Assembly: GCA_007136565.1 (NCBI GenBank)
Contig: SLGS01000062.1
Span: forward strand, 1 to 5,339
Reading direction: 5' to 3'
DNA length: 5,339 bases
DNA from: Clostridia bacterium
GTDB taxonomy: Bacteria; Bacillota; Sulfobacillia; SLMV01
Under the pieces are notes generated by a model that was not told where the DNA came from, did not search any database, and was given only the letters and a program-made list of their open reading frames with translations. The position numbers and the translations under genes are program-made. Positions 1 through 5,339 of the stretch are shown one piece after another. The first letter of the stretch is position 1, and every line of letters starts with the position of its first letter.

Positions 1-116
1 CCCAAAATAGCCCCGGGATGCTTGCGAATCTCTCGCCAGAATAGCTGGAAAGGAGTCTTTGACTGGTAGTCATCTTGAACCACGTTCTTGGTCGCCAGTT
101 CAGCCATGTCCTCCAC
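1..116 (-). CDS. DppC/OppC-type ABC transporter permease, N-terminal fragment (continues past the left edge)
   Basis: The first ~35 codons are visible, reading MAELATKNVV..., then TPFQLFWREIRKHPGAILG before the edge. The F/W-RxxRKHPGAILG stretch just before the first membrane helix is the N-terminal OppC_N-type signature of DppC permeases, and the position directly after a DppB gene is the expected one. Two starts are possible in the same frame. GTG at 116 has AGAGG about 6 nt upstream. ATG at 107 has GGAGG only 2 nt upstream, which is too close for good use. I give the longer GTG form as the outer boundary, but the ATG start is also credible. The product would pair with the DppB-type protein to form the channel. 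Confidence 0.85.
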   Translation of the reverse strand, partial: MEDMAELATKNVVQDDYQSKTPFQLFWREIRKHPGAIL

Positions 117-169
117 CTTCTTCCTCTGCGCTGGTTATCGCATCTTCCGTTTGTCTCCGCACCGAGATA

Positions 170-1093
170 TCAGTCATAGCGGACCCTGGGATCGAGGAAC
201 CCGTATAGCAGGTCGACGGATAGGTTCACGAATACGAAGACCACTGCGAGGACCAACACTCCACCCTGCACCAACGGAAAGTCGTGGGAGAAGATGGCCT
301 TAATGATCAGATCACCGATGCCCTGGCGGGCGAATACGATCTCGGTAATCACCGTACCCCCGAGCAGGAAACCGAATTGCACGCCTATCACGGTCACCAC
401 CGGGATCAGCGCATTCTTAAGGGCGTGCCTCCAGATAACGAGTCGCTCACTGACACCCTTTGACCTGGCCGTAGTAATGTAATCCTGGCGTAGGACTTCG
501 AGCATGGAGGACCTTATCAAACGCGCCAGAACTCCGGCGGTTCTCAGTCCGATCGCAAACGCCGGAAGCACTAGGTGGCGGAGCGTTGCAGATCCAGAGG
601 TGGGGAACCACCCCAACCTCACCGCAAAGAAGAATATGAAAATCAACCCCAGCCAAAAACTTGGCATGGATACGGCCAGTAGCGCTACAAACATGGTACC
701 GGTATCGAATAGCTTCCCTCGGTTAACCGCCGCCGTGACGCCGGCTATACTACCCAATACTATGGCAATGCCCATCCCCGCCAATGCCAGCCGAATGGTC
801 GCCGGATACTGCTCCAATATCTGCGCCGTAACACGCCGTCGGGTGAATAGTGATCTGCCGAGATCACCACGTATTGCATTGGTAAGGAACTCCCAGTACC
901 TGACCATCAGTGGACGGTCTAATCCCAACTGACGCCTCAGTTCTTCCTGCTGCTGGGCGGACGCCCCAAATTCCGCCAACATAACTGCAGTGGCATCTCC
1001 CGGTAGCAAGTTGACCATCAAGAAGACCAGAAAACTCACACCGAGAGTTACAATCAGGGCCGTTGCAACTCTCTTTCGGATATACCTCGCCAT
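170..1093 (-). CDS. DppB/OppB-type ABC transporter permease
   Basis: This 307-residue inner-membrane permease is one half of the channel of a peptide-type ABC importer. About six hydrophobic segments are visible, near residues 9-30, 101-123, 133-158, 174-193, 229-252 and 275-298. Between the first two lie the periplasmic GLDRPL...RYWEFL and GDLGRSL motifs typical of DppB. The cytoplasmic EAA loop, which contacts the ATPase, is at about 203-230 (QDYITTARSKGVSERLV, then RHALKNALIP). The protein ends in DPRVRYD, as DppB-family proteins usually do. The ATG at 1093 has GGGGG 7 nt upstream. Another ATG at 1100 is out of frame. It sits 97 bp after the binding-protein gene, across a strong hairpin, and 53-62 bp before the second permease. 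Substrate specificity cannot be read from it. Confidence 0.97.
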   Translation of the reverse strand: MARYIRKRVATALIVTLGVSFLVFLMVNLLPGDATAVMLAEFGASAQQQEELRRQLGLDRPLMVRYWEFLTNAIRGDLGRSLFTRRRVTAQILEQYPATIRLALAGMGIAIVLGSIAGVTAAVNRGKLFDTGTMFVALLAVSMPSFWLGLIFIFFFAVRLGWFPTSGSATLRHLVLPAFAIGLRTAGVLARLIRSSMLEVLRQDYITTARSKGVSERLVIWRHALKNALIPVVTVIGVQFGFLLGGTVITEIVFARQGIGDLIIKAIFSHDFPLVQGGVLVLAVVFVFVNLSVDLLYGFLDPRVRYD

Positions 1094-1125
1094 CGCCCAT
1101 CCCCCTGACTCTTGCTCTCGTGATG

Positions 1126-1159
1126 GACTTCCCCGCCCCCGTTTCGGGGCGGGGAAGTC
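1126..1159 (-). promoter_or_regulatory. Perfect GC-rich hairpin between binding-protein and permease genes
   Basis: The arms GACTTCCCCGCCCC (1126-1139) and GGGGCGGGGAAGTC (1146-1159) are perfectly complementary over 14 bp around a 6-nt loop. On the transcript the stem begins 31 nt after the lipoprotein stop and ends 32 nt before the permease ATG. No U-tract follows on either strand, so it is not a canonical intrinsic terminator. By analogy with other binding-protein operons (for example the malE-malF gap), it may protect the upstream mRNA from 3' exonucleases or partially attenuate read-through. That role is inference. Confidence 0.8.
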
Positions 1160-1190
1160 TGTGTCCTACTAGTGTATCCGAGAGGCTCTC

Positions 1191-2861
1191 TTACTCGTGG
1201 AGGTTCATTACGAAGCCGAACCATCCGGTGCTGTCCGCGGGCTCCCAGCCCTGGATTTCCGGACGGAAGGCCCACATGATCGCGACGTTGTTCAAGGGAA
1301 CCATTAGAGCGTCATCCATCAGGATGTACTGGATGCGATCGTAGATTTCCTTACGCTCGTCGGGATCGGTGGTGCGCTCGCCTTCGACGAAGAGCTCATC
1401 CACCTCGGGGTTGCTGTAGTGATAGAAGTTCCAGCCACTACCGATATTCTCGGAGTGGAAACGACCGCGGATGGCGGAGGGATCGTTGGAGCTCCACTGG
1501 GTCCAAACGATGTTGTGCTCGCCGTCCTGGGCGGTGTTCTGCTGCATGGGGTTATCGAGGGCCCAGATCTCGACGTCGGCGCCGAGATCGACCAGCATGG
1601 GCTCGATGACTTCGGCGACGTTACGAACGCCGGGGAGGGTCAGGTACTTGATCTCGAGCAACTGACCATCCTTGTAACGCATGCCGTCGGACTCCATGAC
1701 CCAGCCAGCCTCGTCGAGGAGTTCTGCGGCGCGCTCTGGATCGTAGTCGTACATCTCGCCGGCCTCGGGGTTGTAGAAGAAGTCGTGGCGAGAGAGGATA
1801 CCGCCCGAGGGCTCGGGGATACCTTCGTAGACGACTTCACGGACCAGCTCACTGTCGACGGCGTGGATGATGGCGCGGCGAACGAGAACGTCATCCGTGG
1901 GCGCATTGGATACGTTTAGCTGCAGACCCGCGGGCGGACCACCAAGGGTGGTATACACGTGGGTATCGAAGTTACCCGAATCCCGCAGGCGGACGAAGTC
2001 GTTCGCGGCCATGTTGGAGGCAGCGTCGGTCTCGCCGGCCTGGAGGGCGGCTGCACGGGTGGAATCCTCTTCGATGAACTGGAATCTGACGGTTTCGTAG
2101 AAAGCCTCGTCACGGTTAAAGCTGACGACCGGCGTGTAGTCGGTGTTCTTCTCGAGCGTTACGTGGCTTCCGCCTACCCATTCCACGAACTTGTAGGGAC
2201 CGGAGCCCACGGGGGCCTGGGTAAACTCATCGCCCATTTCCTCGACGGCGGCCGGAGAGACCATACCGTAACTGGCTGCGGCTATGGTCCGAATGAAGGG
2301 ACCATACGGATACTCGTGCTCGACCTCAACGGTAAACTCATCGATGACTCGGGTTTCAACGTAGGGTCCCATGCCGAAAACGGCGCTCTGTGAAGCGGTC
2401 TCGGGATCCATGATCCTGTCGAAGTTAAACTTGACAGCCTCGGCGTTGAAAGGTGTTCCGTCGTGGAAAGTCACGTCGTCGCGAAGATTGAAGGTAGTAA
2501 CCAAACCGTCTTCGCTGACCTCCCAGTCAGTCGCCAGGGCGGGGTAAATCTCTCCACCCTCGGTAGAGTTGACCTCTACGAGACGATCGAAGATGGCGCG
2601 AAGTCCAAGGCTGTCCAAGCCCGCGGAACTCATGTGCGGGTCCAGGATCGTGAACTCGCGATAGTAGCCGATGGTCAGGTCTTTTGGTCCGTCGTCAGCG
2701 GGATCGTCGGACGGCTCATCAGAAGGATCGTCGGACGGATCGCCGGACGGCTCATCTGCGGGCTCGTCGGTTCCGCCACCGCAACCCGCCACCGCAACGG
2801 CGAGAACGAGAAGCAGAGCGATCAGCCAAAAACTCTTGCCAATGATAGATCGATAATTCAT
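1191..2861 (-). CDS. ABC transporter substrate-binding lipoprotein, family 5 (peptide/nickel/oligopeptide type)
   Basis: This 556-residue extracytoplasmic solute-binding protein captures a substrate for the permeases encoded just downstream. Residues 1-26 are a lipoprotein signal (Lys/Arg near the N terminus, a hydrophobic run, then VAGC with lipidated Cys27). Residues 32-57 form a low-complexity Asp/Glu/Pro/Ser linker of four-residue repeats, a flexible tether. The SBP family 5 fold starts near residue 61. Typical signatures are LRDDVTFHDGTPFNAEAVKF (about 126-145), PVGSGPYKF (217-225), LNVSNAPTDDVLVRRAIIHA (315-334) and DYDPERAAELLDEAGW (372-387). Length and domain order are normal, with no frameshift. 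The ATG at 2861 follows a full AAGGAGG at 11 nt spacing. The gene follows a 304-bp gap and precedes a strong hairpin, so it is probably the first and most abundant product of a transporter operon. The ligand could be di- or oligopeptide, nickel or another solute; sequence alone does not decide. Confidence 0.97.
   Translation of the reverse strand: MNYRSIIGKSFWLIALLLVLAVAVAGCGGGTDEPADEPSGDPSDDPSDEPSDDPADDGPKDLTIGYYREFTILDPHMSSAGLDSLGLRAIFDRLVEVNSTEGGEIYPALATDWEVSEDGLVTTFNLRDDVTFHDGTPFNAEAVKFNFDRIMDPETASQSAVFGMGPYVETRVIDEFTVEVEHEYPYGPFIRTIAAASYGMVSPAAVEEMGDEFTQAPVGSGPYKFVEWVGGSHVTLEKNTDYTPVVSFNRDEAFYETVRFQFIEEDSTRAAALQAGETDAASNMAANDFVRLRDSGNFDTHVYTTLGGPPAGLQLNVSNAPTDDVLVRRAIIHAVDSELVREVVYEGIPEPSGGILSRHDFFYNPEAGEMYDYDPERAAELLDEAGWVMESDGMRYKDGQLLEIKYLTLPGVRNVAEVIEPMLVDLGADVEIWALDNPMQQNTAQDGEHNIVWTQWSSNDPSAIRGRFHSENIGSGWNFYHYSNPEVDELFVEGERTTDPDERKEIYDRIQYILMDDALMVPLNNVAIMWAFRPEIQGWEPADSTGWFGFVMNLHE
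2691..2768 (-). repeat. 12-bp tandem coding repeat (Asp/Glu-Pro-Ser linker)
   Basis: Residues 32-57 of the binding lipoprotein repeat a four-residue unit [D/G][E/D]P[S/A], then D-D. The DNA repeats too: GGATCGTCGGACGG occurs at 2701 and 2725 (24 bp apart), and CGGACGGCTCATC at 2708 and 2744 (36 bp apart), both multiples of 12. Gain or loss of units would keep frame, so linker length may vary between strains. Its role is a flexible acidic tether between the lipid anchor and the binding domain. Confidence 0.8.
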
Positions 2862-2872
2862 ATTTCGGCATT

Positions 2873-2879
2873 CCTCCTT
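2873..2879 (-). promoter_or_regulatory. Full Shine-Dalgarno site of the binding-protein gene
   Basis: AAGGAGG matches the whole anti-Shine-Dalgarno core and lies 11 nt before the ATG at 2861. It supports this start and strong translation. A second ATG ending 2 nt from the site (first base at 2871) is out of frame with the gene. Confidence 0.8.
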
Positions 2880-2890
2880 AGTGTGACAGC

Positions 2891-2945
2891 GTCCGCCAGT
2901 CTAACTCAGTGGACTTCCTGTGGAGTTTCAGGAGTCGAAGCGGAC
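2891..2945 (-). other. Foldable leader segment before the binding-protein gene
   Basis: GTCCGC (2891-2896) pairs with GCGGAC (2940-2945), closing a 55-nt segment. Inside it GACT-T-CCTG (2912-2920) pairs with CAGGAGTC (2929-2936), giving eight base pairs with one bulge and an 8-nt loop. The structure would end ~11 nt before the AAGGAGG on the transcript. It does not match a riboswitch class I can recognise. If the TATACT hexamer were the true -10, transcription would begin within the outer arm, so the two readings compete. Confidence 0.3.
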
Positions 2946-2949
2946 ACTG

Positions 2950-2966
2950 AGTATACCTCTTGTATA
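2950..2966 (-). promoter_or_regulatory. Possible -10 hexamers for the binding-protein operon
   Basis: On the minus strand the candidate operator contains TATACA (2966-2961) and TATACT (2955-2950). The latter is five of six to the sigma-70 -10 consensus. Neither has a good -35 at 16-18 bp: TTGATC is present, but 22 bp before TATACT and only 11 bp before TATACA. A start a few bases downstream would leave an ~80-95 nt leader. This is a weak call. Confidence 0.25.
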
Positions 2967-2968
2967 CT
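2950..2968. promoter_or_regulatory. Inverted repeat with paired GTATAC sites, candidate operator
   Basis: AGTATAC (2950-2956), spacer CTCTT, GTATACT (2962-2968) form a perfect 7-bp inverted repeat. The self-palindromic GTATAC cores are 11 bp apart, about one helical turn, as expected for a dimeric or tandem repressor site. It lies ~90 bp upstream of the binding-protein ATG. The regulator is unknown. Confidence 0.45.
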
Positions 2969-2975
2969 ACTACAT

Positions 2976-3010
2976 CGGATCAAAAAATCCTTCATTTTTC
3001 CGCAGATCCG
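2976..3010. repeat. Nested AT-rich inverted repeat upstream of the binding-protein gene
   Basis: Outer arms CGGATC (2976-2981) and GATCCG (3005-3010) enclose inner arms AAAAAT (2983-2988) and ATTTTT (2994-2999) around the loop CCTTC. The internal loops are 1 nt and 5 nt. The T-run lies inside the stem, so it is not a standard terminator. Its position next to the GTATAC sites suggests an operator, an upstream promoter element or a bendable A-tract. The function is unknown. Confidence 0.45.
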
Positions 3011-3165
3011 AGCGGCGACTCCATCTCCTCCACGACACCGAATTTGGCGCCGATACCTATTTTCAACGATAGTATTCAATCGCGCAAACAACAGATCGGC
3101 CCGATCGAGGGACTATTGGCGACTCCGATTGCGCAATTGGAAGCAAATAGCGCTCGAAGCTCGGT

Positions 3166-4473
3166 TCACTCGACTACCCAAGAAACTCGTCCCCACATAG
3201 ACCGTATGTCACTTCCGTCGGGATCCAGTTCCCGGGTCAGTAGAACTGGCTTGCCCCCGAGTATGACTCCACGCACTCCGGCGCCGTCCTCAAGGAGCGT
3301 AATGTCCTTCGAGGGATCACCGTCCACCAAAACGATGTCTGCTAGGTACCCCTCGCTGATCCTTCCCAGCACATCGTCGCGATCGATGAGTTCCGCCGCC
3401 CGGGAGGTGGCCGCCTTGATGGCGTCCATGTTGCCCAACCCCGCCTCCACCAGTTGCGTGAGCTCCGTAGCGCACTCACCGTGGTAGAGGAAGGGGCCTC
3501 CTCCCATGTCGCTCCCGGCGACGATCTTGACGCCGGCTTCCAGTGCGTACCGAATACTCTCGAAGAGCCGTTGGCGCACCCGAATCGCCCGTTGTCTAAG
3601 GTGTTCCTTCCACTCCTCGGTCATTCCCGGACCGGCGAATCCGCGGGTAGTATTTCGGAAGAGCGTCGCCATCGTGGGCACCAAGAACGAGCCCTGCTCG
3701 GCCATCTGAGCCGCCACATCTTCGGTGAGCCAGAATCCGTGTTCGATGGAGTCCACGCCGGCGTTCACAGCTGCCCTGATACCCGCTTCGCCCATGGCGT
3801 GCGAGGCGACCCTCTTACCCGCCATATGAGCCACTTCCACGGCGGCACGGAGTTCTTCCTCCGTCATCTGCTGTGCGCCGGGATTGGGTCTGTGGCCGTT
3901 GCCGAACGATCCACCGGTTGCGTTGGTTTTTATTAGATCAACCCCCAGTTTGAGGAGGCTCCTGGCTACAGACCGCACCTCGTCGGGAGAGTCCGCGACG
4001 CCGGGATTCGAAGTTACGCGGGCTCCGACGTATCTATCCTGGTCCATGTGTCCGGCCGTGGCAGTGATGCCGTATCCCGCGGCAAATATGCGAGGCGATA
4101 GGACCTCTCCCCGATTTGCGGCGTTGCGCAGCGCAACGGCCTCCATGCCGCCGCAATCCCGCAGGGTCGTATAACCCGAGCGCAGATCCGACTGGGCATT
4201 CTTCAACGATCGCAGGGTGGACTCCCCGGGAATATCGGTTAGAGGTTGAAGGCGCCGATCAGTTTCCCCGTTGGTCCTGACGTGCACGTGGCAGTCAATT
4301 AGACCCGGCATGGCAACATAGCGCGACGCGTCCAGTATGCGCGCACCGGAGGATACTTCCTCGGGTCGGGCAACGTGCTTGATCGTGCCATCTTCAATGG
4401 CGATGACCCGGGGCGATGTCGTGGCATCCGACACGCCGTCGATTACGCCCCCTACTTTTACCAAATACTCCAT
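3166..4473 (-). CDS. Metal-dependent amidohydrolase (prolidase / arginine carboxypeptidase-like subgroup)
   Basis: This 435-residue cytoplasmic hydrolase belongs to the amidohydrolase superfamily (beta/alpha barrel with a small beta-sandwich from N- and C-terminal strands). The full ligand set of a binuclear site is visible: H62 and H64 in DCHVH, a bridging-lysine candidate K182 in IKTNATGG, H225 in ASHAMGEAG, H245 in DSIEHG, and D322 in AGSDMGG. The pattern ASHA..G..AA..GVDSIEHG matches the subgroup that includes imidazolonepropionase-like enzymes and characterised bacterial Xaa-Pro/Xaa-Arg dipeptidases (family knowledge). No signal peptide is present, so it should act on imported or internal substrate. 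The ATG at 4473 is preceded by AAGGAG at 9 nt. The last ~24 residues after the closing beta strand (GKPVL) form an extra polar tail. A peptidase role fits the adjacent peptide-type transporter, but other amide, lactam or carbamate substrates cannot be excluded. Confidence 0.94.
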   Translation of the reverse strand: MEYLVKVGGVIDGVSDATTSPRVIAIEDGTIKHVARPEEVSSGARILDASRYVAMPGLIDCHVHVRTNGETDRRLQPLTDIPGESTLRSLKNAQSDLRSGYTTLRDCGGMEAVALRNAANRGEVLSPRIFAAGYGITATAGHMDQDRYVGARVTSNPGVADSPDEVRSVARSLLKLGVDLIKTNATGGSFGNGHRPNPGAQQMTEEELRAAVEVAHMAGKRVASHAMGEAGIRAAVNAGVDSIEHGFWLTEDVAAQMAEQGSFLVPTMATLFRNTTRGFAGPGMTEEWKEHLRQRAIRVRQRLFESIRYALEAGVKIVAGSDMGGGPFLYHGECATELTQLVEAGLGNMDAIKAATSRAAELIDRDDVLGRISEGYLADIVLVDGDPSKDITLLEDGAGVRGVILGGKPVLLTRELDPDGSDIRSMWGRVSWVVE

Positions 4474-4511
4474 CTACCTCAGCTCCTTCAACCGCAACGA
4501 GACTCCTCTTA

Positions 4512-5312
4512 CTATTCGCGGGAGAACGAAATGACTTCCGCCACGTCCAGATCAAGACTGCCGGTCTTCCGAACCATCTCGGAAACGCGATACAGGTCAT
4601 ACCTTCGGGCGGCCAATCTCTGATCACGCGCGTATGCCAAGTACGCAAAAGCCTCTCCCATTACTATGGGATCTGCCCACTCCTTTAGCTGCTCTTCGGA
4701 TAAGTTGTCCATATCCTCCATGGTCACCGACGTCGGCTTCGTCCTGATCCCGGGCGAAGACATGGTCACGAGAATGTTGTGGGGCATGGCCTCGAGTGCC
4801 AGGGCCTTGCTCAAACCCTCCAGGGCGAACTTGGTGGTGCAGTACGCGCTCTCGTTGATGAATCCTTTGAATCCGGCTGCGGAGGATACATTGTGTATAC
4901 TTCCATCCCCTCGTTCAACCATCTTTGGATACAGGTATCGAATGGCATGGTAAGCCGAGTGGATGTTGACGTCAAAGGCTCGATGCCAGATGTCCGGATC
5001 CGTTTCCTCGAAGGGTATAAGATCCAGTACCGCCGCGTTGTTTACCAGCGCGGAGATCGGTCCCAGTTCCTTTTCGGTGGTCTTCAGTGCATCGAGGATG
5101 GCCTCGCTGTCGCGAAGATCCACGGGGAGGGCGAGAGCTTCTCCACCCTCGGCTTCCACGAGTTCGCGAGTCTCATCCAACTCGGACTTGGTCCGGGCGA
5201 CAAGCGCTACTTTGGCGCCGAACTTACCCATCATGATAGCTCCGCCTCGGCCCAATCCGCGACCGGCTCCGGTTACAAATCCTACCTGACCTTCCAGAGG
5301 TCTATAACTCAC
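4512..5312 (-). CDS. Short-chain dehydrogenase/reductase (SDR), classical type
   Basis: This is a 266-residue cytoplasmic NAD(P)-dependent oxidoreductase of the classical SDR family, a typical length. Visible motifs are the Rossmann dinucleotide loop TGAGRGLG (residues 14-21), an Asp-Leu pair after beta-3 (D65-L66), NNAA (91-94) and the catalytic set N116, S144, Y157 and K161 in YxxxK. SPG follows at 186-188. Arg40-Thr41 at the end of beta-2, with no acidic residue there, suggests NADP(H) over NAD(H) (inference). The start is GTG at 5312, with AGGAG 8 nt upstream. The in-frame ATG at 5330 is followed at once by TGA and cannot be the start. The C-terminal ~50 residues lack the usual Gly-rich 'vDGG' ending and carry an Arg-rich, then acidic tail, so the substrate side may be unusual. 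The amidohydrolase gene follows after 38 bp, suggesting one transcript. The substrate is unknown. Confidence 0.93.
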   Translation of the reverse strand: MSYRPLEGQVGFVTGAGRGLGRGGAIMMGKFGAKVALVARTKSELDETRELVEAEGGEALALPVDLRDSEAILDALKTTEKELGPISALVNNAAVLDLIPFEETDPDIWHRAFDVNIHSAYHAIRYLYPKMVERGDGSIHNVSSAAGFKGFINESAYCTTKFALEGLSKALALEAMPHNILVTMSSPGIRTKPTSVTMEDMDNLSEEQLKEWADPIVMGEAFAYLAYARDQRLAARRYDLYRVSEMVRKTGSLDLDVAEVISFSRE

Positions 5313-5339
5313 GCGTATCTCTCCTCACATGTTCTAGGG

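Larger units (their letters stand above)
2862..3165. other. 304-bp intergenic region, probable regulatory region of the transporter operon
   Basis: This gap separates the amidohydrolase stop from the binding-protein start; no convincing gene crosses it. Read on the minus strand it holds, in order, the palindrome ATTGCGCAAT (3128-3137), GATCGG-C-CCGATC (3094-3106), an AT-rich nested inverted repeat (2976-3010), paired GTATAC sites (2950-2968) that contain possible -10 hexamers, a foldable leader (2891-2945) and the AAGGAGG. I find no clear intrinsic terminator for the upstream genes, so read-through from them remains possible. Confidence 0.7.

Noticed and set aside
1126..1159. Intrinsic terminator after the binding-protein gene
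   Set aside because: The stem is strong but neither strand has a U-tract after it, and a permease gene of the same transporter follows on the same strand.
1094..1190. Insertion-sequence end or transposon hairpin
   Set aside because: There is no transposase, no target duplication and no second copy of the palindrome in the window; only a genome-wide search could reopen this.
1419..1919. 166-codon plus-strand open frame
   Set aside because: It lies wholly antisense to the well-supported binding-protein gene; the biased codons of that gene naturally leave the opposite frame open.
1959..2393. 144-codon plus-strand open frame
   Set aside because: Also antisense to the binding-protein gene, with no recognisable domain and the same codon-bias explanation.
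2691..2768. CRISPR-like or non-coding repeat array
   Set aside because: The 12-bp units have no spacers and lie in frame inside the lipoprotein linker.
3087..3106. Terminator of the enzyme genes (GATC-GGGCC-GATC followed by TGTTGTTT on the minus strand)
   Set aside because: A folded form has only a 4-bp stem and the T-rich tail is interrupted by G; too weak to call.
2463..3200. 245-codon plus-strand open frame spanning the binding-protein 5' end and the gap
   Set aside because: It is antisense to the lipoprotein N terminus, its Arg/Ile/Gly-rich stretch is the reverse of the 12-bp repeat, it has no domain I recognise, and no ribosome binding site convinces.
3454..3936. 160-codon plus-strand open frame
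   Set aside because: It is antisense to the amidohydrolase, whose metal-site residues are intact on the other strand.
5328..5330. Upstream ATG start for the SDR
   Set aside because: It is in frame but the next codon is TGA; the GTG at 5312 with a well-spaced AGGAG is the start.

Overview
The window reads as an ordinary bacterial chromosome segment in which every convincing gene lies on the minus strand. In transcription order (right to left) they are: a short-chain dehydrogenase/reductase (SDR), a metal-dependent amidohydrolase, a family 5 solute-binding lipoprotein, a DppB-type ABC permease, and the first ~35 codons of a DppC-type permease that runs off the left edge. The lipobox, the purine-rich ribosome binding sites (a full AAGGAGG before the binding protein) and the cytoplasmic enzymes all say Bacteria. 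The Asp/Glu/Pro/Ser linker after a Cys-Gly-Gly-Gly lipoprotein start is common in Bacillota and Chloroflexota, but I cannot place the organism from this stretch alone.

Layout. 5312-4512 (SDR) and 4473-3166 (amidohydrolase) are separated by only 38 bp and look co-transcribed. A 304-bp gap, 2862-3165, follows and is the only sizeable non-coding stretch. It holds several dyads, including a paired GTATAC site, an AT-rich nested inverted repeat and a foldable leader next to the binding-protein gene. It is the most likely place for a separate promoter. 2861-1191 encodes the lipoprotein. A 97-bp gap follows that contains a perfect 14-bp-arm GC-rich hairpin. The permeases are at 1093-170 and 116(or 107)-1, with 53-62 bp between them. 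The ATPase genes such a transporter needs are not in view and would be expected beyond the left edge, or elsewhere in the genome.

How it may work. The lipoprotein captures a peptide-like or other small solute outside the membrane and hands it to the DppB/DppC channel. The amidohydrolase has no signal peptide and a complete binuclear-metal residue set, so it could hydrolyse the imported compound in the cytoplasm. The SDR could oxidise or reduce a product. This 'import plus hydrolysis plus redox' reading is inference from gene order, and the substrate is not identifiable from sequence. The strong hairpin after the lipoprotein gene fits the common need for more binding protein than permease.

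I see no mobile element, CRISPR array, RNA gene, toxin or defence gene, and no evidence of a wholly new system. The worthwhile leads are the intergenic regulatory structures and the unassigned substrate of the module.
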